From: Acidobacteriota bacterium
GTDB lineage: Bacteria; Acidobacteriota; Terriglobia; Bryobacterales; Bryobacteraceae
Assembly: GCA_016178945.1 (NCBI GenBank)
Contig: JACOSH010000231.1
Coordinates: 1-38,796, forward strand
DNA: 38,796 nucleotides
Reading direction: 5' to 3'
Both the position numbers and the translations under genes were made by a program. Below, one piece after another: positions 7,960-16,871 of the stretch (position 1 is its first letter; each line of letters starts with the position of its first letter). Under the pieces are notes generated by a model. That model saw only the letters and a program-made list of their open reading frames with translations. It was not told where the DNA came from and ran no database searches.

Positions 7960-8405
7960 TGGGTACGCCGCTGAGCAACAGGAACTTCGCACACCCCGGT
8001 TATGGGATCGACACGAGTCGCACGCCACGCCGGGACGTAGCCGGCCGCCAGTCTCACGGCAGTAAGCAACAGCGCGGCCCCGGCAAACGTTGGGGGATCG
8101 GTGGCGCTGACCTCAAAAAGGAGCGCCTTTAGCAGCCGAGTCAGCGCGAGCGCGCCTCCGATGCCGAGGCTCGCACCGGCCAGGGTGAGGCTCAGCGCCT
8201 GCCGCAGCGCCAGTCGCAAGATGTCGGCTGGCCGCGCCCCCAACGCACGCCGGATGCCCAATTCCTTGGTTCGTTGCGCTACCCAGTAGGCGATGATGCC
8301 GTAGATCCCGACGACGGCCAGCAGCAGGCCCACGCCGGCGAAACCTCCCAGCAAGATCAGGATCGAACGCCGCTGCCCCTCCGAGGCATCCACGACGTCA
8401 TCCAT
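7956..8405 (-). pseudogene. ADOP/MacB-type ABC permease, C-terminal fragment
   Basis: 149 codons giving the last FtsX-like membrane domain of an acidobacterial duplicated orphan permease. It has three hydrophobic segments: ILILLGGFAGVGLLLAVVGIYGII, LSLTLAGASLGIGGALALT, and TFAGAALLLTAVRLAAGYV. The family hallmark WVAQRTKELGIRRALGA is present. It ends PAWRATRVDP then a non-standard tail (ITGVCEVPVAQRRTH). The N-terminal continuation is in another frame (see 8398-8816). Removing one base from the C5 run at 8414-8418 would join the two as DQAIYGVKTMDDVVDA, the expected family sequence. The intact family is about 800 residues, so most of the gene is missing even after repair. The lost protein would have been an inner-membrane component of lipid, peptide or drug export. 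Confidence 0.8.
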
Positions 8406-8816
8406 CGTCTTGACCCCCGTAGATTGCCTGATCGCGATCCATGGCCATTACCTCACGGCGAATCGCATTCACGAACTGGAGCGGATTGCCGTCCGTGCGC
8501 ACCGCGAACATGGCCGACATGGGAGGGCTCTGGGAACGAGGGCGATATAGGCCGAGCCCCGCTTCGCCGGCGAGCCCGGCCTGACGTACGTCCGACACGA
8601 TGCCGGCAATCCGTAACGGTTGAGGATTGGCGCCGGCCAGGACATAGCGGCCTACAGGGTCTTCACCGTCCGGATAGCCGGGCCAGAATTGGCGCGCCAG
8701 GCTTTCGTTGACGATCGCTACCGGCGGCGCGGTGGGAATATCCTGAGCCGCGAACTCCAGTGGCCGGTAGGCTCGGAGCGCGCGATAATGATAGTGCGCA
8801 CTAAGGAGGCAGCCTC
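8398..8816 (-). pseudogene. ADOP/MacB-type ABC permease, upstream out-of-frame fragment
   Basis: The minus-strand frame reads RALRAYRPLEFAAQDIPTAP, then PVAIVNESLARQFWPGYPDGEDPVGRY, then LRIAGIVSDVRQ. It continues MFAVRTDGNPLQFVNAIRREVMAMDRDQAIY. This is the periplasmic MacB_PCD-like domain that precedes the last FtsX domain in ADOP permeases. The frame is closed upstream by TGA at 8819-8817 and no earlier part of the permease is recognisable. The plus strand instead begins a different gene at 8817. The family match fades at roughly 8790-8800. I read this as a 5'-truncated and frameshifted pseudogene created by a rearrangement. A single sequencing indel could explain the frameshift but not the missing 5' end. 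Confidence 0.72.
8792..8803. promoter_or_regulatory. 12-bp perfect palindrome upstream of the 76-aa ORF
   Basis: TAGTGCGCACTA is self-complementary and lies 13 nt before the ATG at 8817, directly before the AAGGAGG ribosome-binding site (8803-8809). It could be an operator. It also marks the boundary between the permease remnant and the plus-strand ORF. No cognate regulator is visible nearby. Confidence 0.3.
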
Positions 8817-9047
8817 ATGAAGATTCCGGCGCGCGCCACAACCCCGGCGACATCCCTGCGGGAGACTACAGAAACCCTTATTAAGGAAGTGGCTCTACCC
8901 GCGCTCGACGCGTCCGGCAAGGACCCGGCGAGCATGACCGTCAAGTTTTCTCCCACGCCGCGCGGCGGCGGGAAGGCGAGCGGGCCACGCGCCGTTCAGT
9001 CGGCATCGGTGTCGACCAAGCGCTGGCTGAAGTTCCGTCGGCCGTAG
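8817..9047 (+). CDS. Small protein resembling the C-terminal part of a gp19-like tail-tube protein
   Basis: 76 codons starting ATG with an excellent RBS (AAGGAGG, 7-nt spacing). Residues ~13-50 read SLRETTETLIKEVALPALDA then SGKDPASMTVKFSP. From memory this resembles the conserved segment ALITEITFPALDAASKDAAYMTVKFAPEYTR of T4 gp19-family tube proteins. These are found in phage tails and contractile injection systems, including many Acidobacteriota and Myxococcota. The end (STKRWLKFRRP) may correspond to the KKWLPSNFRL motif but stops early. The first 12 residues and the N-terminal half of the family are absent. It is therefore probably a fragment placed behind a foreign start site, although the strong RBS means it may still be translated. 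The family call is from memory and tentative. Confidence 0.4.
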   Translation: MKIPARATTPATSLRETTETLIKEVALPALDASGKDPASMTVKFSPTPRGGGKASGPRAVQSASVSTKRWLKFRRP

Positions 9048-9106
9048 GCAAGAATCGCTCCCTCAAGAGATGTGCAAGACATCGGTTCGCGTCCATTCCT
9101 GTCGGG

Positions 9107-12091
9107 TCAGAAGATGAAGTGGATGGCCAGCCGCGTGAAGCGCTCGCCCTGCCAGCCGTTGGCCAGCCCGAATCGCGGATCGACGCGCTTCTTCTGGACC
9201 TGCATCAAGGCCCTGTAATCGAAGCCCTTGAAGATATCGGCCTGCCTGGCGAACTGCAGGTTGCCGTCGCTCGAGTGGTTGTACCGCACGTAGCTGTTGG
9301 TGACGTTGCCCTGGTTAAACAGGTTGAACAGGTCGCCCTGCACGCGCACTCTTAGGCCTTCGCGAGCGCGCGGCAGCTTGAACTCGTGGCCGATCTGGAG
9401 ATCGGTATTGGTGTAGACCGGGGTTCGGCCCAGATCGCCGCGGCCGTTAACCAGGATCGGCAGACTGATGACGCCGGCCTCGGTGGAAAGCGGAGTGCCC
9501 GTGAAAGCCTGGAAGACCGGCGACAGGCTGGTGGAACCCACCCGGGACCTCAGGCTGTAGGAGCCGAACAGCTTGAAGGTGTGCGGCCGGTCGGTAGCCA
9601 GCAAGCCGTAAACCGGTTTGCCCCCGCCATCGTACTTCTCCCAGGGTAGATCGAAGTTGCGGTCCACGTTGGGAGAAGTCCGCCCGCCTTCATCCGAGCT
9701 GGCCAGGCCGCTGTAGTTGCCCCACAACCGGCTGTAGGTGTAGCTGGCCGCGTACATGAAGTTCCGCGAGAAGCGCTTGTCGCCGCGGATCTCTAACGCA
9801 TCGTAGTTCTGCACAGCGGCCGGAGAGGTGGGAAACCCGGCTGGGTAGTTCCTGGGATCGGCCGTCACGCCGTAACCCGGGTTGGCGATGAAGTACTGCT
9901 CCCCACGGGACGTCAGCAGGCCGGTGTCCTCGATGGCCCGGTCCAGCCGGTTGCGCGTGTAGCGCACCGAGAGCACCGTGGTCTCGGTCAGCCGGTAATC
10001 GGTGAGCAGGTTGTAGTAGTGCTTGCGCATCGGCGCCAGGTTCGGGTCGATGAGGTTATTGCCGGGATCGTTGGACGTGATGCGCCAATCGACCACCTCG
10101 AAGAGATTGCCCGGCGTGTTGGCCGGGGTGATCTTCAGGATGTCGGGATCGTCCAGCGGATAGACGAAATCCAGCCAGACGTCGCCGCCGAAGCTGCCGC
10201 GCGGCAGCTCGTACTTGAACTGATCGAACAGCCTCCCGTAGCCGGCCTTGAGCGTCCACCTGGCGTTGCCCAGAACATCCCAGGCGAAACCCAGCCGCGG
10301 CGCGAGCTTGTCGCCGAAGCCCCATTCGATGGCGCGCGACTTGGCGCCGTTGTCGGTGCGGAAGGAAGGCACGAATTCGCGGTCGAAGCGCACGCCCAGG
10401 TTCAAGGTCAGCCTCCGGTTGACCCTCCAGTTGTCCTGCAGGTAGAAGCCCTCGTTGTTGCTGCCCACATTGCCCTTGGTTCCGATGACGCGATTGATAT
10501 AGTAACCGTGCGGGCCCCGCATCGTGTCGGAACGAGTGACCCCGCTGTAGGTGAGGTTCCAATAGATCAGGAAATAGCCGTTCGGATAGCCCGTGAACAC
10601 GTCGTTGCTGAGCCGGTTGATCGAATATCCGGTCTTGAAATTGTGCTGCCCCCAACGGCTGAGCAGATAGTCCGCGTCCAGGTAGTGAACCTGCCGGTTC
10701 TGCTTGTCGAAGTTGGTCTGGTTGGTGCCCGGAGTGAAATTGCCCGTGGGCGCCTGGAGGTTCGCCGGCACGCCCGGCAGGCCGATGCTGGAGTTCTGGA
10801 AGCTGTAGAAAATGTTGGACGGGACGCCGTAGCTCTTGGTGTTGGTGTAGACGAAGCCCCCGTGATAGTTGACGACCAGCTTCGCCGTTGGCGTATAGGT
10901 GACCGACCAGCCGTAGGTGGCCGCCGGCGAGCGAGAGCCGAGTTGCGTCCAGGGAGTGGTCGAGCGGCTGGTGCCGTCCTGCGCCGGCAGGTTGCCGTTG
11001 GTTTTCGTGGGTGAATACAGGTAGCTGACAAAGCCCCGCAGCTTGGAGGTTGGCGCGTAGTCGAGCTTGCCGGTGAGATAGTCGCGCCGGCTTCGGGTCT
11101 CGAAATCCCGCGGCCTGTGGCTGGGATCGTCGAAGAAGGAGGTCACCCGCGTGGTCCTGGTGAACAGGGGCGACCAGCCTCCGAAGAACCAGGCCTTGTC
11201 CTTGACGATCCGGCCCCCCAGCGACAAGACCGGGCCGAGCGTGCGATAGGGATCGCGCGAGTTCTGAAAGTACTCAATCGAGTTTCGACTAGAGTCGGTC
11301 GGGACCAGCCGCAAGGTGGGGCGCGGCCGCGCCTGGAGCGCGTCGTTGTTGAAATACAGGCCCACCTGGCCGTGGAAGTCGTTGCCGCCGCTGCGGGTGA
11401 CCGCGTTGATCACCCCGCCCGTGGTGGCCGGGTATTGCGCCTCGAACCCGCTGCTCTTGACTTCGACCTCCTGCACGAACTCGTACGGGATGCTGGCGCT
11501 CCCGCCAAGCGCGCCGGTCCGGATACTGCTGCGCTCGACCCCGTCGATGATCCAGGAGTTCTCCGACCCGCTGGCCCCATCCACGGTGTACTGGCCGCTC
11601 TTGGGCTCGTTGCGCACGCCCGGCGCGAGTTGGATCAGACTGTCGAAGCTCCGGGACTTGGGCATGCGGTCGAAGAACTCCTGGGTCACGTTGATGGTCG
11701 CCGAACTGGCTGTGGTGTCGATCTGTACCGCGCTGGCCTGGATCACGACGCTCTCGGTCACCGCGCCCACCTCCAGCTTCAGGGTCAGCGAGGTGGTCCT
11801 GCCCACCGCGACTGTCACGCCGGCCTGCTTCAAGCCGCGGAAGCCCTGAGCCTGGACCCCGATGGTGTAGGTCCCCGGCGGCACCAGCGGAAACTGGAAT
11901 CCGCCCGAACTATCTGTGACGGCCGCGAGGGCGCGCACCAACGTGGGGCTCGCGATCTCCACGCGCGCGCCCGGAACCACCGCGCCCGACGGGTCGCTCA
12001 CAGAGCCCGAAAGGGTTCCGGTGGTTTCCTGCGCCACCCCCGCGCCCACCAGCAACCAAAGAATGGACACCCGAATCGACGAACGCAGCAT
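9107..12091 (-). CDS. TonB-dependent receptor with carboxypeptidase-regulatory-like N-terminus (receptor 2)
   Basis: 994 residues from the ATG at 12091, chosen because it opens a clean signal peptide (MLRSSIRVSILWLLVGAGVAQ) and has GGGGA 6 nt upstream. An upstream in-frame start would bury the signal. Residues ~22-105 are the carboxypeptidase-regulatory-like domain (TLSGSVSDPSGAVVPGARVE, then GGFQFPLVPPGTYTIGVQAQGF). The plug follows (FFDRMPKSRSFDSLIQLAPGV, IIDGVERS, PYEFVQEVEVKSSGFEAQYP), then a long barrel ending AIHFIF. It is somewhat shorter than the other three receptors and lacks the LPxNGR plug motif. It is transcribed divergently from a sialidase-like gene across 147 nt. Co-function in glycan use is plausible but unproven. 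Confidence 0.92.
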   Translation of the reverse strand: MLRSSIRVSILWLLVGAGVAQETTGTLSGSVSDPSGAVVPGARVEIASPTLVRALAAVTDSSGGFQFPLVPPGTYTIGVQAQGFRGLKQAGVTVAVGRTTSLTLKLEVGAVTESVVIQASAVQIDTTASSATINVTQEFFDRMPKSRSFDSLIQLAPGVRNEPKSGQYTVDGASGSENSWIIDGVERSSIRTGALGGSASIPYEFVQEVEVKSSGFEAQYPATTGGVINAVTRSGGNDFHGQVGLYFNNDALQARPRPTLRLVPTDSSRNSIEYFQNSRDPYRTLGPVLSLGGRIVKDKAWFFGGWSPLFTRTTRVTSFFDDPSHRPRDFETRSRRDYLTGKLDYAPTSKLRGFVSYLYSPTKTNGNLPAQDGTSRSTTPWTQLGSRSPAATYGWSVTYTPTAKLVVNYHGGFVYTNTKSYGVPSNIFYSFQNSSIGLPGVPANLQAPTGNFTPGTNQTNFDKQNRQVHYLDADYLLSRWGQHNFKTGYSINRLSNDVFTGYPNGYFLIYWNLTYSGVTRSDTMRGPHGYYINRVIGTKGNVGSNNEGFYLQDNWRVNRRLTLNLGVRFDREFVPSFRTDNGAKSRAIEWGFGDKLAPRLGFAWDVLGNARWTLKAGYGRLFDQFKYELPRGSFGGDVWLDFVYPLDDPDILKITPANTPGNLFEVVDWRITSNDPGNNLIDPNLAPMRKHYYNLLTDYRLTETTVLSVRYTRNRLDRAIEDTGLLTSRGEQYFIANPGYGVTADPRNYPAGFPTSPAAVQNYDALEIRGDKRFSRNFMYAASYTYSRLWGNYSGLASSDEGGRTSPNVDRNFDLPWEKYDGGGKPVYGLLATDRPHTFKLFGSYSLRSRVGSTSLSPVFQAFTGTPLSTEAGVISLPILVNGRGDLGRTPVYTNTDLQIGHEFKLPRAREGLRVRVQGDLFNLFNQGNVTNSYVRYNHSSDGNLQFARQADIFKGFDYRALMQVQKKRVDPRFGLANGWQGERFTRLAIHFIF

Positions 12092-12128
12092 GCTAGTCCC
12101 CTTCCCCGCCCTACCCGTGGTTCGGACG

Positions 12129-12158
12129 AGCATACGCCAGGAAGGTCGTGGATGTCAA
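12129..12158 (-). promoter_or_regulatory. Sigma70-type promoter of receptor 2
   Basis: The minus strand reads TTGACA (12158-12153), an 18-nt spacer, then TATGCT (12134-12129). Both boxes are identical to those of receptor 1. The transcript would have a leader of roughly 30 nt. Confidence 0.65.
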
Positions 12159-12223
12159 AGGTTAGAAACGGAGGCCTGCCGTTCAAGGTAGCACAGTCTG
12201 TCCCCGGCGCCCGCGCAAAGTCG

Positions 12224-12232
12224 TGTTACTAT
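12224..12232 (+). promoter_or_regulatory. Extended -10 promoter of the sialidase-like gene (leaderless)
   Basis: TGT-TACTAT (12224-12232) is an extended -10. The ATG at 12239 follows after exactly 6 nt and there is no Shine-Dalgarno. The expected transcription start coincides with the start codon. Confidence 0.5.
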
Positions 12233-12238
12233 TCGGCC

Positions 12239-13705
12239 ATGAGACACACCGCTTTGCTGATTCTCTGTTCCGGGGCGCTTTGGGCCCAGACCAACAACGC
12301 GAACCGGCCCACTTGGTGGGCCAAGTACGAGTACCTGTCGGCCAACCAACCGCAGCCTGCGGGAAACACACCGGCCGTGGCCGCTGGCGCCAACGTGGAC
12401 GCGTCAAACGAGTGCGGCCCACAAAGCGAAACCTTCATTACACTCAACCCGGCGCAGCCGAGCATGCTCACGGCGGGCGCGAACGAGATTTTCCGCTTTC
12501 CGATGCGCGGCTATTTTTCGAGCGACGGTGGATCGACCTGGGGTGGCGTGGATTTGCCGCTGCCGCCGCCGAAGGGGAATGGAATCAACTTCGGCTCAGA
12601 CCCGACCTTGGCGTATGACACGCTTGGCAACGTTTACTACGGCTATATCGCGGTGTACTTTGGCCATGGGACTGGGATCAACGGAACGGAAATGGCCGTG
12701 GCCCGCTCCTCCGACGGCGGCCGGACTTATCCACGGGCGGCGTTCTTCTCGTTTGAAGGGGGAGAGAATCACTTCAACGACAAGCCCATGATCACGGTGG
12801 ACACAAACGCGGGAAGCCCGTTCAAGGATCGCATCTACATTGCTTGGGACGCGGCCGCCGGGGGGTCCACAAGCGGAGGCATTCGGGTAGGCCGTTCTTC
12901 GGACCACGGCGACACTTTCATGGTGAACCGGGCGGACGATCCGAAAGGACCGGGGCGCTCGATCGGGGCAGTTCCGTTTGTCGGCCCTAACGGGGAACTC
13001 TACGTGGCCTGGAACGACTACCGCGCCAATGCGATCGTGTTCAACCGCTCCTTTGACGGCGGCGCCACCTGGGACACGCCGCGGTTGGTGGCGCCTAAGA
13101 CGATTCCGTTCGATATCGCGCTGCCGGCTATCTTCTCGCGCGGCGCGCTGGTCTATCCGGCGTGCGACGCGGACCGCTCCAACGGGCCGCACCGCGGGCG
13201 CCTGTACTGCTCATGGATGGACCTGACGCCGGCGGGATCAGCGGACATCCTGGTGGCCCGGTCCGACGATCAGGGGGCCCACTGGTCGGCGCCGGTGGCC
13301 GCCGGAGACGCGCTGACCTCGCCGGTCGACCGGTTCAATCATTGGTTTTCGGTGGACCCCGTGACCGGGGCGGTGGCCTTATCCTTCTATGACACCCGGA
13401 ACGACACGACCGGCGGCCGCTTCATGACGGACGTGTATTTCACACGGTCCGGGGACGGTGGGGTCTCGTGGCTGTCGCCGAATGTCAGGGTCTCGTCAGT
13501 CAGTTCGAATGAGCACGACTGCGGCGGTGTCTTACCCTGCGCCGGGATCAACTACGGCAATCAGTACGGCGACTACGAAGGGCTGGTCAGTTACGGAGGG
13601 GTCTCGCACGCGATCTGGACGGACAGCCGCCGGCAGCTCCAGCCCGCGACGGGCTGCCGCACCGGTTTGACGATGGAGGAAGTGTTTACGGCGCGGATTC
13701 AGTAG
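12239..13705 (+). CDS. Exported sialidase-like six-bladed beta-propeller (Asp-box/BNR protein)
   Basis: 488 residues with a signal peptide (MRHTALLILCSGALWAQ). Six Asp-box motifs are evenly spread: SSDGGSTW (94-101), SSDGGRTY (157-164), SSDHGDTF (220-227), SFDGGATW (271-278), SDDQGAHW (342-349) and SGDGGVSW (404-411). Six such repeats define a six-bladed propeller of the sialidase superfamily. The full sialidase arginine triad and the RIP motif are not obvious. The protein may therefore be an exo-glycosidase of another specificity or a non-catalytic propeller. The ATG at 12239 is preceded by TACTAT at 6 nt, and the long open frame further upstream is antisense to receptor 2. It converges with the kinase gene after a 7-nt gap. 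Shared divergent control with receptor 2 is likely. Confidence 0.85.
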   Translation: MRHTALLILCSGALWAQTNNANRPTWWAKYEYLSANQPQPAGNTPAVAAGANVDASNECGPQSETFITLNPAQPSMLTAGANEIFRFPMRGYFSSDGGSTWGGVDLPLPPPKGNGINFGSDPTLAYDTLGNVYYGYIAVYFGHGTGINGTEMAVARSSDGGRTYPRAAFFSFEGGENHFNDKPMITVDTNAGSPFKDRIYIAWDAAAGGSTSGGIRVGRSSDHGDTFMVNRADDPKGPGRSIGAVPFVGPNGELYVAWNDYRANAIVFNRSFDGGATWDTPRLVAPKTIPFDIALPAIFSRGALVYPACDADRSNGPHRGRLYCSWMDLTPAGSADILVARSDDQGAHWSAPVAAGDALTSPVDRFNHWFSVDPVTGAVALSFYDTRNDTTGGRFMTDVYFTRSGDGGVSWLSPNVRVSSVSSNEHDCGGVLPCAGINYGNQYGDYEGLVSYGGVSHAIWTDSRRQLQPATGCRTGLTMEEVFTARIQ

Positions 13706-13712
13706 CCGGCCC

Positions 13713-16700
13713 TTACTGGGTCCGCTTGCGCGCGTCGTCCACCAGCGGACCGGGCATCTGGCCCTGCATGGAGAGGAACTTCCGGTACGATTCGCGAGCC
13801 GAGGGATTGGCGGCGCCCTCTTGCGCCCGTCCCAGATAATAGTAGACCGGCGGAAAGTACGAGTAGGTGGGAACGTCTTCGATGATCAGGAAGGCGGCCT
13901 CGCCGCGCCGCCCGAGGCAGATCTCGAATTCGGTGGCCGCCTTGGCGAACTCTCCTCCCGCCAGATACGCGCGACCCAGATTGAAGTGCCCGAACCAGGA
14001 ATCCACCTGTTTCAGCGACTCTTCAAACAGCGGCGCCGCGGCCTTGGGATCCTTACGCGCCAGCAGCAATTCGCCGCGCGCGATCCGCGCGCGAGCCTGG
14101 CCGGCCAGCTCGCTCTGCTGCTCGATGCGGGCGGCGAGCGCCTGCGCCTTGGGCTCCAGGCCGGCTTCCAGGTAGAGGTGCGCGCCGAGCAACAGCAGGT
14201 TGGCATCCTTGCTGTTGCCCACGGCCTGGTCGATGGCCTCCACGGCCTTTTCTTTCTGATCCACAGCCAGACGCGCGGTGGCCAGCAGGATCCACTTGGC
14301 GGCGGCGCCGCCGAGATTGCCGTTGGCTGCATCTCCGGCGGCCCCCTTTTCCAGAAGGGAGATCGCGTCGGCGGCGCGGCCTTGCGAGAGAGCCAGATCC
14401 CCCAACCCGATCGCGGCAGTTGAGATCCCCCAGGTTCCCGTGCCCTGCAAGCGCTTGTAGGTTTCGGCGGCCTGCGCATCCTGGCCCGACACCAGTTGCG
14501 CCAGGGCCATCGCCAGGAAAGCCTTTCCGTAATTTGGATTCAGTTTCAGCGCCTCTCGCGCTTCGCGCATGGCGGTTTCCAAATCGCCCGCCGCCAGGCC
14601 GAACAGCGCCAGGTTGTTCCGCTGGGCCACGTTCTTGGGATTCAGCTCCACCGCGGCGCGCCCCTCCTGCAACGCCTTGGAGAAGTTGCGCAGCGCGCCG
14701 TAGGAGACGGCCAGATTGGCGTGCCCGGCGGTATCGGCCGGGTAGCGCTCCACCAGAGCCGCGAACTCCTCGACGGCCTTGGCGAACTGCCCGTTGGTGA
14801 CGTAGTAGCTGCCGCGCGTGCGCAGTTTCTCCCGCTCGGTCATGCGATCGATCCGCTCCATGGCCATCTGGAAGTATTTCTCCGCGTCTTGGGGATGGCC
14901 CAGGTTGCGGTGAATCACGGCCAGGCCGGCGTAGGCGCGTCCGAAACCGGGATCGAGCTGGATGGCCTGGGTATAGTTGCGGAGCGCCTCTTCGAAGTTG
15001 CCGGCGTACTGCTTCTCCTGCGCGACGGCGTAGCTGTGCGCGGCTTCAATCGAGCTGGCCGTAAACGTCTCTCCGGCGCTGAGCTGCACGGATTCGGGCG
15101 TGGAGTCTCCCAGAATACGCCGCACCGGCGCGGCCAGCTTGGCCACCGAAGCCAGCACCGCGTCCCGGGTGGCCGATTCGGCCCGGTTCTCCGCCAGCAG
15201 ATGGCCGGTCACGGCATCGATCGCCTTGGTATTGAGCGCGTAGCCCTTGCCCTGTTTGTCGATCGAGCCGGCAAAGATCACGTCGTAGCCTTCCCGCACC
15301 GCCACCAGGCGGGCCAGCGATTCGTCCAGCCGGGTGGCGTTCGGCTGCACGCCCTGTCCCAGCTTGCGCGCCTGGTCCCGGTTGACCGACGTGATGAAAG
15401 GCGCCCCTTCCAGCGCCACGCTGAACATCGGCTCCAGCGTGCGGTCGAAGACCGGCTCGCCGCTTTTGTTGTCGAAGTCGGCGATCAAGATCCGGACGGG
15501 CTTCTGCCCGCCGGGCCGTGGCGCTTGGAACCGGTCGCGAAACACGTATCCAGCAAGGGCCAGCGCGACAACCGCGGCGCCGCAGCCGATCCACAGTCCC
15601 GTCCGGCTCTTCGGAGGCGCGACCAGGGCCTCGGTCGGCGGCGCTGCCATGGGCAGGGCCACACTCGCGGCTGGCCGGCTCATCGCGCCAATGCTGGATG
15701 GAGCGATACTGGGCGAACCGAGGCTGGGCGGAGCCAGGCCCGACCGGGCCAGGCTGGGCTGCGACCCGCTCGCCCCACTCGGCGCCCAGGCGGCCAGATC
15801 TTCCACGACTTCGCGCGTGCTTTGATATCGCTGCTCCGGGTCGGGCGCCAGGCACTTGACGATCACATCGCTCAGCCCTTGGGGGATGTTGGGATCCACC
15901 GTCACCGGAGGCGCCGCGCGCTCCCGTGTCCGCGCCACCAATGTCCCGACCACCGTGTCCGTCCGGAAGGGCACCTGACCGGTCAGCATCTCGTAGAAGA
16001 TCAGACCCACCGCGAAGATATCGGATCGCTGGTCGATCTTCTGGGCCAACGCCTGCTCGGGAGACATGTAGTCCGGCGTGCCCAGGATCGCGCCCGCGCG
16101 GGTCATGCCCTGCTGGTCCATCACGTGGGCCAGCCCGAAGTCCATCACCGCGACGCGGCCCTGCGGCTCGATCATGATGTTCTGCGGCTTCAGGTCCCGG
16201 TGGACCACTTTCTCCAGGTGGGCCGCCTCCAGCCCCAGACAGACCTGGCGGATGATGTCGGCCGCCTCGTGGTAGGTGAGTTTCTTCTCGTCGACCAGGT
16301 GCTTGAGGTCGCGCCCCTCGACGAACTCCATGGTGATGAACTTAAGCCCCTCGGTCACCCCCAGGTCGAAGATGCGGATCACGTTGCGGTGCGTGATCTG
16401 GCGCGCCACGATGAGCTCCTGCTTGAAACGCTCCAGAATATCCTTTTTGGAGGCCAGCTCGGGGCGGATGACCTTGATCGCCACAACTCGGTCGAGCTCG
16501 CGATCCACCGCCTTGTACACGGCCCCCATGCCGCCTTCCCCGAGCAGGCTCTGGATCTCGTATCGCTCCGCTAAGACGTCACCCGGTTCAAACGTGTGCC
16601 ACTCCACCGAGGGCGTGCGCGGGCCGCCGCTGGTGGAGCGGATCGCGCTGACCGGCGCCGGAGAGCGCGCCACGGACTGCGACCCCTCGTAGAGCGTGGG

Positions 16701-16784
16701 CTGGTCCGAGTCCCAGGACGAGTTGCACTTCGAACAGCGGACCGCCCCTTCCGGATTAACGGTTCGGCAGTGGGGACAAATCAC
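13713..16784 (-). CDS. Zinc-ribbon / Ser-Thr protein kinase / TolB-like / TPR membrane protein
   Basis: 1023 residues from a GTG start. A zinc ribbon opens the protein (C3, C6, C17, C20). The kinase domain spans ~75-335, with glycine loop GEGGMGAVY, K104 in VAIKV, HRDLKPQN (catalytic D197), DFG (D215) and GTPDYMSPEQ. All catalytic residues are present. A Ser/Pro/Ala-rich juxtamembrane linker (335-392) follows, then one membrane helix ~396-415. A region starting VRILIADFDNKSGEPVFDRTL looks like the FlgO/TolB-like domain of acidobacterial signalling proteins, and about ten TPR-like repeats follow to the C-terminus. The topology is kinase in the cytoplasm and TPRs outside. The target is unknown. 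No Shine-Dalgarno is seen. It lies downstream of a repeat block that separates it from the M24 peptidase gene. Confidence 0.9.
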   Translation of the reverse strand: MICPHCRTVNPEGAVRCSKCNSSWDSDQPTLYEGSQSVARSPAPVSAIRSTSGGPRTPSVEWHTFEPGDVLAERYEIQSLLGEGGMGAVYKAVDRELDRVVAIKVIRPELASKKDILERFKQELIVARQITHRNVIRIFDLGVTEGLKFITMEFVEGRDLKHLVDEKKLTYHEAADIIRQVCLGLEAAHLEKVVHRDLKPQNIMIEPQGRVAVMDFGLAHVMDQQGMTRAGAILGTPDYMSPEQALAQKIDQRSDIFAVGLIFYEMLTGQVPFRTDTVVGTLVARTRERAAPPVTVDPNIPQGLSDVIVKCLAPDPEQRYQSTREVVEDLAAWAPSGASGSQPSLARSGLAPPSLGSPSIAPSSIGAMSRPAASVALPMAAPPTEALVAPPKSRTGLWIGCGAAVVALALAGYVFRDRFQAPRPGGQKPVRILIADFDNKSGEPVFDRTLEPMFSVALEGAPFITSVNRDQARKLGQGVQPNATRLDESLARLVAVREGYDVIFAGSIDKQGKGYALNTKAIDAVTGHLLAENRAESATRDAVLASVAKLAAPVRRILGDSTPESVQLSAGETFTASSIEAAHSYAVAQEKQYAGNFEEALRNYTQAIQLDPGFGRAYAGLAVIHRNLGHPQDAEKYFQMAMERIDRMTEREKLRTRGSYYVTNGQFAKAVEEFAALVERYPADTAGHANLAVSYGALRNFSKALQEGRAAVELNPKNVAQRNNLALFGLAAGDLETAMREAREALKLNPNYGKAFLAMALAQLVSGQDAQAAETYKRLQGTGTWGISTAAIGLGDLALSQGRAADAISLLEKGAAGDAANGNLGGAAAKWILLATARLAVDQKEKAVEAIDQAVGNSKDANLLLLGAHLYLEAGLEPKAQALAARIEQQSELAGQARARIARGELLLARKDPKAAAPLFEESLKQVDSWFGHFNLGRAYLAGGEFAKAATEFEICLGRRGEAAFLIIEDVPTYSYFPPVYYYLGRAQEGAANPSARESYRKFLSMQGQMPGPLVDDARKRTQ

Positions 16785-16871
16785 GGCGTAAGTCTGTTAA
16801 CAAGTTTACACTATCCACACTGGCGCAACTCCCGAATCTAATCCACCGATTCGGCGGAGCCCCGCACGTCA

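Noticed and set aside
11117-12238. Upstream extension of the sialidase-like frame
   Set aside because: Reads antisense through receptor 2; family-like sequence and signal peptide begin only at 12239.
14496-16574. 692-codon plus-strand frame opposite the kinase-TPR gene
   Set aside because: Shadow of the well-supported minus-strand kinase; histidine/arginine-rich with no recognisable domain.
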